The position numbers and the translations under genes are program-made. Below are positions 1 to 8,613 of a stretch of DNA of 64,000 bases, piece after piece; position 1 is the first letter of the stretch, and every line of letters begins with the position of its first letter. This DNA comes from Paraburkholderia phenazinium (GTDB taxonomy: Bacteria; Pseudomonadota; Gammaproteobacteria; Burkholderiales; Burkholderiaceae): the NCBI RefSeq assembly GCF_900142845.1, contig NZ_FSRU01000001.1, positions 1,426,001 to 1,490,000 on the forward strand, read 5' to 3'. The notes beneath the pieces are model-generated. The model saw only the letters and a list, made by a program, of their open reading frames with translations. It ran no database searches and had not been told where the DNA came from.

Positions 1-1
1 C

Positions 2-508
2 GCGGAAACGGTGCCGCGCGACATGATCGCGGTGCCGTTCGGCGAGCCGCAGCGCTTCGCCGTCGTGGCCAGTCCAGGCTACTTTGCGCAGCACATGCCG
101 CCGCGCACGCCGGCCGATTTGCACGCGCATCGCTGCATCCGTGCGCGGATGCCGAGCGGCGCGATCTATCAGTGGGAGTTCGCGCGCCACGGCGAAGCGC
201 TGCGTATCGACGTGCAAGGCGCGCTGACGCTCGACGAGCCGGGTTTGATGCTGCAAGCCGCGCGGGCCGGTCTTGGCGTGACCTATCTGACCGAGTGGAA
301 CGTCGCCGCGGATCTGCAGGCCGGCACGCTGGTGCGAGTCCTGGAAGACTGGACGCTGCCACTCGACGGTCTCTGTCTCTACTATCCGGGTCGCCGTCAT
401 GTGCCGGCCAGCTTGCGCGCGCTGATCGAGATGATTCGCGAGCATGCCGAAGCGCAGCGCACGCGACCCTCCTCGAAGGGCAGGGCGCGCCGCCCCCGGC
501 GTTCGTGA
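2..508 (+). CDS. LysR-family transcriptional regulator, C-terminal part (truncated by window start)
   Basis: The frame is open from the first bases and ends at a stop at 508, so the gene begins upstream of the window. The visible ~168 residues are the effector-binding domain of a LysR regulator: the segments HRCIRARMPSGAIYQWEF, LMLQAARAGLGVTYLTEW and LVRVLEDW are typical of the GltC/CrgA-like group with a periplasmic-binding fold. The N-terminal winged helix is not visible, so the target genes cannot be inferred. The tail is Arg/Lys/Ser-rich and looks disordered. Family assignment is firm; regulon unknown. Confidence 0.85.
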   Translation, partial: AETVPRDMIAVPFGEPQRFAVVASPGYFAQHMPPRTPADLHAHRCIRARMPSGAIYQWEFARHGEALRIDVQGALTLDEPGLMLQAARAGLGVTYLTEWNVAADLQAGTLVRVLEDWTLPLDGLCLYYPGRRHVPASLRALIEMIREHAEAQRTRPSSKGRARRPRRS

Positions 509-684
509 GACATCGGCGGTCAGTTCAGGCTGGGTAGCATGCCCGGCGTACGTGGCAGGCATGCTGCGTGGCCAGCACTGCCGGCGGCGCCGTCGGCACG
601 TCAATCAACCTGTTATTTGACGTTTACGTAATAATTGCGATGCACGGCTGTTTCGATCCACTAACCATCAAAAATGTGCGGGTC

Positions 685-2637
685 ATGGCTTTCAGCGAAC
701 CAAGGTCTCCATTTTTCAAGTGGGTCGTCTCTTCCGCCCAGCACCTGAGCGCGGAAAATCGGCAAATCTTGCTCGCCAATCTGTTCACGCGAACCGCGTC
801 AATCGTGTTCGCGTCGATCTGCGAAATCAGTGTCTGCGCCACCGCGTACTACCTTTATCCGAACCGCGGCATCTACGCCTTGTGGGGCGGCGCCGTCGTC
901 GCGCTGCTGGTCGCCCGTCTGACCTTGATCCGGGTGTGCTGCACGCAGAGTGCGCGCGGCCAGCCGACCCCTACCTCGGCGTTCCTGCTCGCCAGCATCC
1001 TGTGGAGCGCGCTGTTCGGCTTCGGGAGCCTGCTCTGCAATACCAGCGGCGACAACACGCTGTTTCTGCTCGGCAACGTTTGCGCCGTCGGGGTGATCGG
1101 CGGGCTGGCAGGGCGCAACGCCGGCACGCCCCGCCTCGTGCTCATTCAGATCACCTTGATTCTCGGGCTATTGGGTCTGGGAGCGGCACTGTCGCCCGGT
1201 TCGGGCAAGCTTGTCCTGCTGTTTCAGGCGCCGTTCTGCGCGGCCGGCTTTTTCACGGTTGCCCTGCGCAGCAATCGCGATACCGTCGCGTTGCTGATGG
1301 CGCGCGAAAGCAGCCATCGCCTGGCGCGCCACGACAGCCTCACGGGGCTGCCCAATCGCGCGCGTATCAGCGAGCTCCTGCTGGAGCGTACCGGGGCCGG
1401 CTTTGCCAAAGCGGATCGATCGTTCGCAGTTCTGCTGATCGATCTCGACGGCTTCAAGGCCATCAATGACAGTCTGGGTCATGCGGCCGGCGATCAGATT
1501 CTTCAGGAAGCGGCGGTGCGCTTGCGTGAAATACTGCCGGCCGGTGGCCTGGTCGGCCGTCTGGCCGGCGACGAGTTCGTCGCCATTGCCGACGATACCG
1601 CTGCCCAGGCCACCGACGTCCGTGCGCTGGCCGGCCGCATCGTCAAGACTTTGGCGCGCCCATTTGCGCTGAGCGAAGCACGCGTGCATATCGGCGCGAG
1701 CGTGGGCATTGCGCTCTACCCGGAGCATGGCAAAACCGGTCCGCAGTTGCTGATCTGCGCGGACCGCGCCTTGTACGCGGTCAAGCGTAACGGCAAGAGT
1801 GCGTTCGCCGTATTCGACGCTGACAAGCACGCGTCCGACGAGAGTCTGAGTCTTCTGCGCAGCGACCTCGAAGGCGCGATGCAGTCGTTCAGCGGTTTGC
1901 GGATGGAATACCAGCCTATCTTCGATCTGAGCGACGGCACCATCTCCGGCCGCGAGGCCCTGCTGCGCTGGACGCACCCGACCCGCGGCGAGCTGTCTCC
2001 GGTGGCCTTCATTCCCACTGCAGAACGGACCGGTCTCGTGCTTCCGTTGGGGGAGTGGGCCCTGCTGCAATCCTGCACGGAAGCCGCCGCATGGCGCGAC
2101 CCGGTGGCCGTCGCGGTGAATGTATCGCCTGTGCAGTTGCGCGAGGAAGCGTTCGCGGCGAGTGTCGCCTCGATCCTTCGGAAAACGAACTTACCGCCGG
2201 AGCGCCTGACTATCGAGGTCACGGAATCGGTGCTGCTGAGCGACGACATCGCGACCCGGCGTAACGTTGCGCAACTGCGCGCGCTGGGCATCGCGCTCTC
2301 GCTCGATGACTTCGGCACCGGATTTTCGACCATGTCGACGCTGGTGCGCTTCTCGTTCGACAAGCTCAAGATCGACAGTTCCTTCGTCATGGACGCGGTG
2401 CATCGGCGCGAATCCGCGGCGGTGGTGCGGGGCATCGTGGCGTTGGCGCGGGAAATGGGCATGCCCACCACCGCGGAAGGCATCGAGACGCCGGAGCACC
2501 TGGAATTCGTGCGTGCCTGCGGTTGCACTCACGCGCAAGGCTTCCTGCTCGGCAGGCCGGAACGGGCAGACGAGATTGCCCGTCTTGACGAGACGTTCGC
2601 GGAGCCGGGCGTCGACAAGGGGCAGGCGGTCGGCTAG
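685..2637 (+). CDS. Membrane-anchored GGDEF-EAL cyclic-di-GMP turnover protein
   Basis: About five to six hydrophobic segments (residues ~35-190 from the ATG at 685) precede a GGDEF domain (from HDSLTGLPNR, ~216) and an EAL domain (~395-640). The cyclase motif is AGDEF (294-298), with Gly1 changed to Ala. The RxxD inhibitory site is absent. The phosphodiesterase side is complete: E424-A-L-L-R-W, TESVLL, DDFGTG (541-546), KLKID (K562) and AEGIET (E598). The protein therefore probably degrades c-di-GMP; cyclase activity is less certain. The start is ambiguous: the frame is open back to a GTG at 568 and has another ATG at 640, and none has a strong ribosome site. It lies alone, ahead of a convergent MarR gene. 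Confidence 0.9.
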   Translation: MAFSEPRSPFFKWVVSSAQHLSAENRQILLANLFTRTASIVFASICEISVCATAYYLYPNRGIYALWGGAVVALLVARLTLIRVCCTQSARGQPTPTSAFLLASILWSALFGFGSLLCNTSGDNTLFLLGNVCAVGVIGGLAGRNAGTPRLVLIQITLILGLLGLGAALSPGSGKLVLLFQAPFCAAGFFTVALRSNRDTVALLMARESSHRLARHDSLTGLPNRARISELLLERTGAGFAKADRSFAVLLIDLDGFKAINDSLGHAAGDQILQEAAVRLREILPAGGLVGRLAGDEFVAIADDTAAQATDVRALAGRIVKTLARPFALSEARVHIGASVGIALYPEHGKTGPQLLICADRALYAVKRNGKSAFAVFDADKHASDESLSLLRSDLEGAMQSFSGLRMEYQPIFDLSDGTISGREALLRWTHPTRGELSPVAFIPTAERTGLVLPLGEWALLQSCTEAAAWRDPVAVAVNVSPVQLREEAFAASVASILRKTNLPPERLTIEVTESVLLSDDIATRRNVAQLRALGIALSLDDFGTGFSTMSTLVRFSFDKLKIDSSFVMDAVHRRESAAVVRGIVALAREMGMPTTAEGIETPEHLEFVRACGCTHAQGFLLGRPERADEIARLDETFAEPGVDKGQAVG

Positions 2638-2696
2638 CGGCATGAACACTGCCGGCGCGACACGCTCCAGAGTGTTTCGCCGCACCGCGTACCGAT

Positions 2697-3149
2697 CTAC
2701 AGCGTCCCCACCCACTCGAGCGCATCGTCCGCGAACTTGCGCAGCAGACGCGCCAGCACGCGCACGTCTTCGGCCTCCCAGTCGGCCAGTAACTTTTCGA
2801 TGATCTTCTGGCGCGCAGCGTCCAGCGCGCTTGTCATGACCCGCCCCTTGTCCGTGATGATCGCCGCACGAACCCGCCCGTCTGCCGGGCTCGGACAACG
2901 GGCGACCAACTCCAGGCTCTCCAGCTTCGCGATCTGCCGGCTGACGGTGGTGTAGTCGCGTCCGACCAGTTCGGCCAACTCCACAATCCCAAGCGGTCCC
3001 TGCCGGGCCACGCGGGCCAGCAGCGGAAACAGCGCCCGGTCCAGGTCCACACCGGCCGCATCGATTAGCGCGGCATCGGGCTGCGGCCGATTCAGCACGC
3101 CCGTCAAATCCAGCAGTGCTCCCCGCAGTTCGCGGATCTCCTTCTTCAT
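2697..3149 (-). CDS. MarR-family transcriptional regulator
   Basis: The 150-residue protein has the MarR winged-helix layout: helix region GPLGIVELAELVGRDYTTVSRQIAKLESLELV (central) and a wing with PADGRVRAAIITDKG. Start chosen at the ATG at 3149, five bases after a GAGG; an in-frame GTG lies two codons upstream. It is transcribed away from a quinone-oxidoreductase gene (3257) across a ~107-bp region with a 25-bp imperfect palindrome over a perfect TATAAT box. That arrangement suggests autoregulation and repression of the divergent enzyme gene, with release by an aromatic or quinone-type ligand. The ligand is not deducible. Confidence 0.9.
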   Translation of the reverse strand: MKKEIRELRGALLDLTGVLNRPQPDAALIDAAGVDLDRALFPLLARVARQGPLGIVELAELVGRDYTTVSRQIAKLESLELVARCPSPADGRVRAAIITDKGRVMTSALDAARQKIIEKLLADWEAEDVRVLARLLRKFADDALEWVGTL

Positions 3150-3174
3150 CGTCACCTCGTTTTTGTCGATCTCG

Positions 3175-3199
3175 ACATATGTGTATAATACACGTATAT
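3175..3199. promoter_or_regulatory. Probable MarR operator over a divergent promoter
   Basis: The arms ACATATGTGTAT and ATACACGTATAT pair at 10 of 12 positions around one central base. A perfect -10 hexamer TATAAT (3184-3189, plus strand) sits in the middle, with TTTTGT or TTGTCG upstream as a possible -35. The location between divergent MarR and oxidoreductase genes is the classic MarR operator position. Binding is inferred. Confidence 0.7.
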
Positions 3200-3256
3200 T
3201 CAGTCATCCAATCCCGGATGATGCCGGTGCCCACCACTCGGCAAAGGAGAGCAGAG

Positions 3257-4222
3257 ATGAAAGCAGCACTCGTCAAGCAACCCGGCGCAACGCCGGTTTA
3301 CGCCGACTTCGCAGAGCCGCCCGTCACCGAGGGCCTGGCACGCGTTGCGGTGATAGCGTCCGCGCTGAGCCATGTTACGAAAAGCCGGGCGTCGGGCAAG
3401 CACTATAGCGCTTCGGGCGCATTGCCTCTGGTGCCGGGGATCGACGGCACCGGTGTTCTCGCAGACGGCACGCGGGTTTATTTCGTACTCCCTGAGGCTC
3501 CGTTCGGCGGCATGGCGGAGTACTGCGTTGTCAACGCGGCGCATTGCATCCCATTGCCGGCAGAGCTGGATGCGGTGACCGCCGCGGCGATCGCGATTCC
3601 CGGCATGTCGTCATGGGCGGCGTTGGTCGAGCGTGCCAGACTGGTCAAGGGAGAAACCGTCCTGATCAATGGCGCAACGGGCGTCTCGGGTCGGTTGGCT
3701 GTGCAGATCGCCAAATATCTCGGCGCGGGTAAAGTCATCGCGACGGGACGCAACGCGGAAGCGCTGCAGTCTCTGCGCGCGCTCGGCGCAGACGTGACGA
3801 TCAGCCTCGCGCAGGACAGCGCGGCGCTTGAAAGCGAGTTCAAGACGCAGTTTCACCAGGGTATCGACGTCGTTCTCGACTATCTCTGGGGCGCAAGCGC
3901 GGAACTGTTGCTGGTGTCCGGCGCCAAGGCGGCGCCGGAGGCCGTGCCCATCCGCTTCGTTCAGATTGGCGCGATCAGCGGGCAGGCGATCAACCTTCCG
4001 GGCGCCGTGCTGCGTTCGTCGTCCATTGAACTGATGGGCAGCGGGATAGGCAGCATTCCGATGCCGCGCATCCAGCACGCAATCGGGCAATTGTTGAACG
4101 CCACGGTTCCGGGCGGCTTCAGGATCGCAACGAAGCCGGTGCCGCTGGCGCAGGTGGAAGAACACTGGGCGGATGACGGCAGTCAGGCGCGGGTTGTATT
4201 CACCACGGGGTTGCGGGGCTGA
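3257..4222 (+). CDS. Zinc-independent MDR/quinone oxidoreductase-like NADP-binding protein
   Basis: The 321-residue medium-chain dehydrogenase/reductase has a GroES-like N-terminal half (LVPGIDGTGVLADG) and a Rossmann half with INGATGVSGRLAVQIAKYLGA as nucleotide loop, then ATGRN. The Cys/His zinc ligands of alcohol dehydrogenases are missing, as in quinone oxidoreductase/QorA-like enzymes. The ATG at 3257 has an AAGGAGA ribosome site six bases upstream; an open extension back to 3116 is ignored because it overlaps the operator. Likely controlled by the divergent MarR protein in response to electrophiles. Substrate unknown. Confidence 0.88.
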   Translation: MKAALVKQPGATPVYADFAEPPVTEGLARVAVIASALSHVTKSRASGKHYSASGALPLVPGIDGTGVLADGTRVYFVLPEAPFGGMAEYCVVNAAHCIPLPAELDAVTAAAIAIPGMSSWAALVERARLVKGETVLINGATGVSGRLAVQIAKYLGAGKVIATGRNAEALQSLRALGADVTISLAQDSAALESEFKTQFHQGIDVVLDYLWGASAELLLVSGAKAAPEAVPIRFVQIGAISGQAINLPGAVLRSSSIELMGSGIGSIPMPRIQHAIGQLLNATVPGGFRIATKPVPLAQVEEHWADDGSQARVVFTTGLRG

Positions 4223-4291
4223 GGCAGCGCGTTGTGCCGATGGTGGCACAATGTGTTCGGCAGACTCACACCACTGATGGAGATGATTGCA

Positions 4292-4795
4292 ATGACGACG
4301 CAAACCGAAACCGCCCTGCTGGCCGGCGGGTGCTTCTGGGGCATGCAGGACCTGTTGCGGCGCTATCCCGGCGTGCTGTCCACGCGGGTCGGCTATACGG
4401 GCGGTGACGTGCCCAATGCCACGTACCGCAACCATGGCACGCACGCAGAGGCGATCGAGATCGTGTTCGATCCGAGCCAGATCAGCTATCGTCAGATCCT
4501 CGAATTTTTCTTCCAGATTCACGACCCGACCACTAAAAACCGCCAGGGCAACGACGTTGGAACGAGCTACCGCTCGGCCATCTTCTATCTCAACGACGCG
4601 CAGAAAAAAGTGGCTCTCGACACCGTGGCGGACGTCGACGCATCCGATCTCTGGCCCGGCAAGGTCGTCACCGAGATCGCTCAGGCGGGCCCGTTCTGGG
4701 AGGCTGAGCCGGAGCATCAGGATTATCTGGAACGCCTTCCCAACGGCTACACGTGCCACTTCATCCGGCCGGGCTGGAAACTGCCCGCTCGCTGA
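4292..4795 (+). CDS. msrA: Peptide-methionine (S)-S-oxide reductase MsrA
   Basis: The 168-residue protein carries the MsrA active-site signature GGCFWG with catalytic C14, followed by [26 protein letters not shown] and the conserved [19 protein letters not shown] block. It reduces methionine-S-oxide in oxidised proteins. The start at 4292 follows a GGAG at 4279-4282; ATGs at 4277 and 4283 are alternatives. It converges with a periplasmic thioredoxin-like gene across a strong hairpin, so both neighbours concern thiol or oxidative repair, though they are separate transcription units. No MsrB domain is fused. Confidence 0.95.
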   Translation: MTTQTETALLAGGCFWGMQDLLRRYPGVLSTRVGYTGGDVPNATYRNHGTHAEAIEIVFDPSQISYRQILEFFFQIHDPTTKNRQGNDVGTSYRSAIFYLNDAQKKVALDTVADVDASDLWPGKVVTEIAQAGPFWEAEPEHQDYLERLPNGYTCHFIRPGWKLPAR

Positions 4796-4817
4796 ACCAC
4801 AGGCGTGCCATTGAAAA

Positions 4818-4849
4818 GCGCGGCCGCGGCGCACGTCGCCCGGCCGCGC
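4818..4849. terminator. Bidirectional hairpin terminator between msrA and the thioredoxin-like gene
   Basis: A stem GCGCGGCCG / CGGCCGCGC (9 bp, perfect) continues after a one-base bulge into GGCG / CGCC around the loop CACGT. Read on the minus strand it is followed directly by CTTTTCAATGG, a short T run, so it best terminates the leftward gene. It can also stop msrA transcripts. The two genes converge on it. Confidence 0.7.
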
Positions 4850-4872
4850 GCCCGCTTATCCGCGCAGCAGCC

Positions 4873-5451
4873 TCAGTTTTCCGCCAGCAGGGCTTTGATC
4901 TCCGCCTCGGTCTGATCGTAGTCACCCTCGCCGAAGTGCGTGTAGACCACCTGACCTTTCTTGTCGACCAGATAAAACGCAGGCCAATACTGGTTGTCGT
5001 AGGCGCTCCACGTTGCATAGTGGTTGTCCTGCGCCACCGGGTACGTAATGCCGAAGCGCTTGATGGCCTTCTGAACGTTGTCCGTGTCGCGCTCGAACGA
5101 ATACTCGGGCGTGTGGACACCTACCACCACCAGTCCCTGGTCCTTATATTTCTGATTCCATGCCTTGACGTAGGGCAGGACGTGAATGCAGTTGATGCAC
5201 GTGTAGGTCCAGAAATCGACCAGCACGACCTTGCCCCGCAATTGCTGCACCGTCAGGGGATCGCTGTTGAGCCATTTATCGATGCCGGTGAATTCCGGCG
5301 CGGCATGGCTGCCGTTTGCCTGCTTTGCGCTGGGGCTAGCGTTATTCATGGGCGCGGAGCTTGCATCGAGGCTGGCGATTGCCGCGGCGCTGCTGGCCGC
5401 GGCTGCAACCAGCAGAGCGATGAGCGCGGGCGTTCTGAGTCGGGTGAACAT
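4873..5451 (-). CDS. Exported thioredoxin-like protein with CINC motif (DipZ/TlpA-type)
   Basis: The 192-residue protein starts with an Ala-rich signal peptide (residues 1-25, possible cleavage in AAAIAS). The thioredoxin fold has VLVDFWTYTCINCIHVLPYV, with redox pair C85 and C88. The WTYTCINC form is that of the C-terminal domain of DipZ-like and TlpA-like thiol proteins. A conserved Pro follows in QYWPAFYLVD. The ATG at 5451 has AAGGACT eight bases upstream. Likely acts in the periplasm in disulfide reduction or peroxide defence; no CcdA-type membrane partner is adjacent. Confidence 0.88.
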   Translation of the reverse strand: MFTRLRTPALIALLVAAAASSAAAIASLDASSAPMNNASPSAKQANGSHAAPEFTGIDKWLNSDPLTVQQLRGKVVLVDFWTYTCINCIHVLPYVKAWNQKYKDQGLVVVGVHTPEYSFERDTDNVQKAIKRFGITYPVAQDNHYATWSAYDNQYWPAFYLVDKKGQVVYTHFGEGDYDQTEAEIKALLAEN

Positions 5452-5656
5452 GTCGGAGTCCTTTTGGCGAGGGGAATCGAGCGGGCATTCCAGTGGTGAA
5501 CGATGACTGCATTGGAACGCCTGTCCGTATCTGGCATGTGTCGCCAAAGCGGCCTGGATGAAACGTTTTGTGTCGGGAGCCCACTCAGACACACTGCGAT
5601 ACAAAGCGTCGCGCGTACTGGGCTATAACGCAGCCTTTACAACTGCGGAGCTCACC

Positions 5657-6028
5657 ATGAGTACCGAACTGCTGCGAGGATCCTGTCATTGCGGGACCGT
5701 CAAATTCGAAGTCCGTACCGCCGTCGTGCCTGCGGCGCGCTGCAATTGCAGCCTGTGCCGACGCAAGGGCGCGCTGATGACGCCGCCGTTCGCTGCGGGC
5801 GAACTGAAGATACTGAGTGGCGAGGAATCGCTGACGCTTTACCAGTTCAATACACGCGTGGCGAAACACTACTTCTGCCAGCACTGCGGCATTTATCCGT
5901 TTCACCAGACGCGTAAAGATGCGCAACTCTGGCGCGTCAACATCGGTTGTCTCGAAGGTGTCGACCCGTATGCGCTGGAGGCGGACTTGTCCGATGGCGC
6001 CAGCCTGTCCGTCGTGGAAGACGCGTGA
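5657..6028 (+). CDS. GFA/CENP-V domain protein (glutathione-dependent formaldehyde-activating-like)
   Basis: The 123-residue protein has the zinc-binding cysteine pattern of the GFA family: SCHCG near residue 10, CNCSLCRRKG near 33, and FCQHCGIYPFH near 75. Family members are small cytoplasmic zinc proteins; only some act on S-hydroxymethylglutathione, so the formaldehyde role is not assumed. Start chosen at ATG 5657 (GGAG eight bases upstream), which leaves only a two-residue lead to the fold; an open frame extends back to 5558 without family similarity. Confidence 0.85.
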   Translation: MSTELLRGSCHCGTVKFEVRTAVVPAARCNCSLCRRKGALMTPPFAAGELKILSGEESLTLYQFNTRVAKHYFCQHCGIYPFHQTRKDAQLWRVNIGCLEGVDPYALEADLSDGASLSVVEDA

Positions 6029-6240
6029 AACGGCGAGTGCCGATCTCTGTCTGGCACAGCGTCTTTGTATCCCAATGTATCCGCAGCGCCGGTCAATACA
6101 CAACGTTGCATTGCGGCTCTTTGCGGACACAAGCCAGATACGTCCACGGGTTCTAATGGTTTCAGGCCAGACGTTCTGGCTTCGCAAGCCAGATATCCAA
6201 CCGGACGTCTGCATGAAAAATCCTTTTCGAGGTGGAAATC

Positions 6241-6561
6241 ATGAAAGTCATTCAATCGCTGCTGGTCGCTGCTGTTGTCGCTCTTCCCGCGTTGTCGTTC
6301 GCACAATCGAATCAGAATCAACCGCTGACCCGCGCCGAGGTCCGTGCGCAACTGGTCGAACTGGAACAGGCCGGCTACAACCCGACCAGCGATCAGGCGC
6401 AATATCCGCAGAATCTCGAAGCCGCCGAGGCGCGTCTGAACGCGCAGCATGGTGTGGCAGTGTCGTCGTACGGGCCGTCGGCTGCTGGCACTTCCGCCGC
6501 GGGCTCGCGCGTGGCCGGTTCGGATGTGATCGGCCTCGGTCCGATCTATGCGAAGCCGTAA
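6241..6561 (+). CDS. DUF4148 exported small protein
   Basis: The 106-residue protein has a signal peptide (MKVIQSLLVAAVVALPALSFAQ) followed by the DUF4148 signature LTRAEVRAQLVELEQAGYNP and a YP...EAAEARLNAQ segment. This family is abundant in Burkholderiales, has unknown function and is predicted to be periplasmic. Ribosome site GAGGTGG (6229-6235) is five bases before the ATG. An in-frame GTG at 6232 would overlap that site and is rejected. Confidence 0.88.
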   Translation: MKVIQSLLVAAVVALPALSFAQSNQNQPLTRAEVRAQLVELEQAGYNPTSDQAQYPQNLEAAEARLNAQHGVAVSSYGPSAAGTSAAGSRVAGSDVIGLGPIYAKP

Positions 6562-6637
6562 GCTGAATCGACATTCATCAAGAGCCCGTGTCAATCGGGA
6601 CTGCGTAGCGTTGGCTAATCTTTGAGGAGTATCTGCA

Positions 6638-7681
6638 ATGACGGATCAGATCAATACACGACGTCGCCGTCTGCTGGGGACAACCGTGGCGGGCATCAGC
6701 TTGCTGGAGTTGGGCCTGAGCGGACTCGTCCAAGCACAGTCGAACGATGCTGCGGCCGGCTTGAAGGGGACGACGCGCGCTGCTTCGTTCGACACCATCC
6801 GGCAGATCAACGCGGGAACGCTCAGCATCGGATACGCGGAAGCGGGGCCGGCGAACGGACCGGTCGTTATCCTGCTGCACGGCTGGCCGTACGACATCTA
6901 CAGCTTCGCTGACGTGACGCCGCTGCTGGCGGCCGCGGGTTATCGGGTGATCGTGCCGTATCTGCGCGGCTATGGTTCGACGCGCTTCCTGTCCGCGGAT
7001 ACGCCTCGTAACGGGCAGCAGTCTGTCGTCGCAGTCGACATCATCGCGCTGATGGACGCCCTGAAGATCGACCAGGCCATTCTTGGCGGCTTCGATTGGG
7101 GCGCGCGCACGGTCGACATCATTGCCGCGTTGTGGCCGCAACGGGTCAAGGCGCTGGTGTCGGTGAGCGGCTATCTGATCGGCAATCAGGCGGCCGGCAA
7201 GACGCCACTGCCACCGAAGGCGGAGCTGTCGTGGTGGTATCAGTTCTACTTCGCAACGGAGCGCGGCCAGGCGGGCTATGAAGCGAACCGCCACGACTTC
7301 AACAAGCTGATCTGGCGTCTCGCATCGCCCAAATGGAATTTCGACGACGCGACGTACGACCGTTCAGCCGAGTCGTTCAACAATCCTGATCATGTCGCAG
7401 TGGTGATTCACAACTACCGCTGGCGTCTGGGACTGGTCCAGGGCGAGCCGCAATACGATTCGCTCGAAGCGCGTCTGGCGACGGCGCCGACCATCTCCGT
7501 GCCCGCCATCACGATGGAGGGCGACGCCAACGGTGCGCCGCATCCGGAGCCGGCCGCGTATGCGAAGAAGTTCACCGGCAAGTATCAGCACCGCAATATC
7601 GACGGCGGCATTGGACACAACCTGCCGCAGGAAGCACCGAAGGCATTTGCCGATGCGATCCTCGATGTCGTTCGGCTCTGA
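6638..7681 (+). CDS. Tat-exported alpha/beta hydrolase, epoxide hydrolase/dehalogenase-like
   Basis: 347 residues. The N-terminus TRRRRLLGTTVAGISLLELG is a twin-arginine signal, so export is predicted after cytoplasmic folding. The hydrolase core shows HGWP (81-84, oxyanion region), LRGYGSTR, and GGFDWGAR with D153 at the nucleophile elbow. Asp rather than Ser there points to epoxide hydrolase or haloalkane dehalogenase chemistry. The catalytic His is in GGIGHNLPQE near the C-terminus. A GAGGAG lies upstream of the start. The substrate is not predictable. The gene is monocistronic as far as can be seen. Confidence 0.88.
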   Translation: MTDQINTRRRRLLGTTVAGISLLELGLSGLVQAQSNDAAAGLKGTTRAASFDTIRQINAGTLSIGYAEAGPANGPVVILLHGWPYDIYSFADVTPLLAAAGYRVIVPYLRGYGSTRFLSADTPRNGQQSVVAVDIIALMDALKIDQAILGGFDWGARTVDIIAALWPQRVKALVSVSGYLIGNQAAGKTPLPPKAELSWWYQFYFATERGQAGYEANRHDFNKLIWRLASPKWNFDDATYDRSAESFNNPDHVAVVIHNYRWRLGLVQGEPQYDSLEARLATAPTISVPAITMEGDANGAPHPEPAAYAKKFTGKYQHRNIDGGIGHNLPQEAPKAFADAILDVVRL

Positions 7682-7984
7682 CGGGACGGGAAGAGGGTGG
7701 TTGACGCGTTAGCTCGACATCATCAGCGGCAGGCTTCGATGCACTGCACCAATTCGCCCGGCACCGTGCATCCCTCCACGCCGCGCATGCCGCCACGGCG
7801 GGTTTGACGCTTCAGCGGCCGTTTGCGCGGCGCTCGTGTAAGGGGCAGCCCGGGGTAGATAACTGTCTAAAAGCGGGATAGATTGAGCGTCGGAATAGAT
7901 GCGGTCCTATGATCGACAGGGGCGCGTGAGGCGTGGCAGGCGATCCAGCATGATGACAATGCGTCTTCAGGAGCGGAGCAAACC
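7682..7984. other. Intergenic region without a supported gene
   Basis: 303 bases between the hydrolase and a hypothetical gene. Short open frames exist on the minus strand, but none has a ribosome site, biased codon use or recognisable protein. A GGAG just before 7985 serves the next gene. No convincing hairpin or promoter was found. Confidence 0.5.
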
Positions 7985-8380
7985 ATGGGCACACAACTAA
8001 GCCATCGCTGCAGGACCTCGCTGTACCGGCTGATGTTCGGCCACGCGCAGGACGAAAGCATCGTGTTCCTGATGGCCGCCAGCCGCGACGCCGCGCGCAA
8101 GGAAGCCACCGACGCGCTCGCCGCGATCCATGGCATCGCGCCCGACAATGTCTGTCTCTACAATCTCTCCTCGTTTCGCGAGCTGCTCGATAGCGGCGTC
8201 AGCGAAGACGAAGATCTCCGCATCTTCGAGGTGGCCTGGGAAGGCCCGAACGTCAGCGCGTGGGCAGAACACCCGCTGTTCCTGACCGATGACGCGACCT
8301 TGCTCGGCAAGTGGGCCGAGCTCTACGCGGAGCTCGCGCAGAATCTGGCGACCCACGCCATTAATCGGGCGCGGAGCTAG
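7985..8380 (+). CDS. Conserved-looking hypothetical protein, 131 aa
   Basis: A soluble acidic protein with no signal peptide or membrane segment. It begins MGTQLSHRCRTSLYRLMFGHAQDESIVFLMAAS and contains an alternating helix/strand pattern. Third-position GC is high, as expected for a real gene, and a GGAGCGGAG site precedes the ATG. I recognise no family. Flanking genes give no clue, and it is followed by a hairpin-rich gap. Confidence 0.65.
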   Translation: MGTQLSHRCRTSLYRLMFGHAQDESIVFLMAASRDAARKEATDALAAIHGIAPDNVCLYNLSSFRELLDSGVSEDEDLRIFEVAWEGPNVSAWAEHPLFLTDDATLLGKWAELYAELAQNLATHAINRARS

Positions 8381-8438
8381 GGGCCAACCTTCCTGCCGCT
8401 AGCGTTTGCTGGCAAAGCTAGAGGACCGTCGAAGCCTC

Positions 8439-8468
8439 CCCATGACATTGATGAGCTCAATTCATGGG
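8439..8468. terminator. Terminator-like hairpin after the hypothetical gene
   Basis: CCCATGA / TCATGGG encloses ATTGA / TCAAT with loop TGAGC and a single bulged C: a 12-bp stem followed by TCTTTGCCGTTTT. The T-rich tail is interrupted, so this could be a weak intrinsic terminator or a processed 3' end. Confidence 0.5.
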
Positions 8469-8483
8469 TCTTTGCCGTTTTCA

Positions 8484-8523
8484 CCGGCTAGTCAAGCCGG
8501 GACGCATCCAGCATGCTGGATGC
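8484..8523. repeat. Two further palindromes in the 8381-8613 gap
   Basis: CCGGCT-AGTCA-AGCCGG (8484-8500) forms a 6-bp hairpin. It is followed at once by a perfect 20-bp palindrome, GCATCCAGCA with its complement (8504-8523). They lie 90-130 bp upstream of the SDR start and could be operator or mRNA structures. No binding protein can be assigned. Confidence 0.5.
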
Positions 8524-8613
8524 CCGCTCAACCATTCCCGTCGTGTCCGGCTGCGTCGCGCTGACGTGTAGCGCCGCGCGCCAGCATGCGCATCTCACTC
8601 AAGGAAAAACACC

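Noticed and set aside
7572..7796. Small minus-strand gene in the gap after the alpha/beta hydrolase
   Set aside because: It overlaps the hydrolase end, has no ribosome site and a composition typical of random GC-rich sequence.
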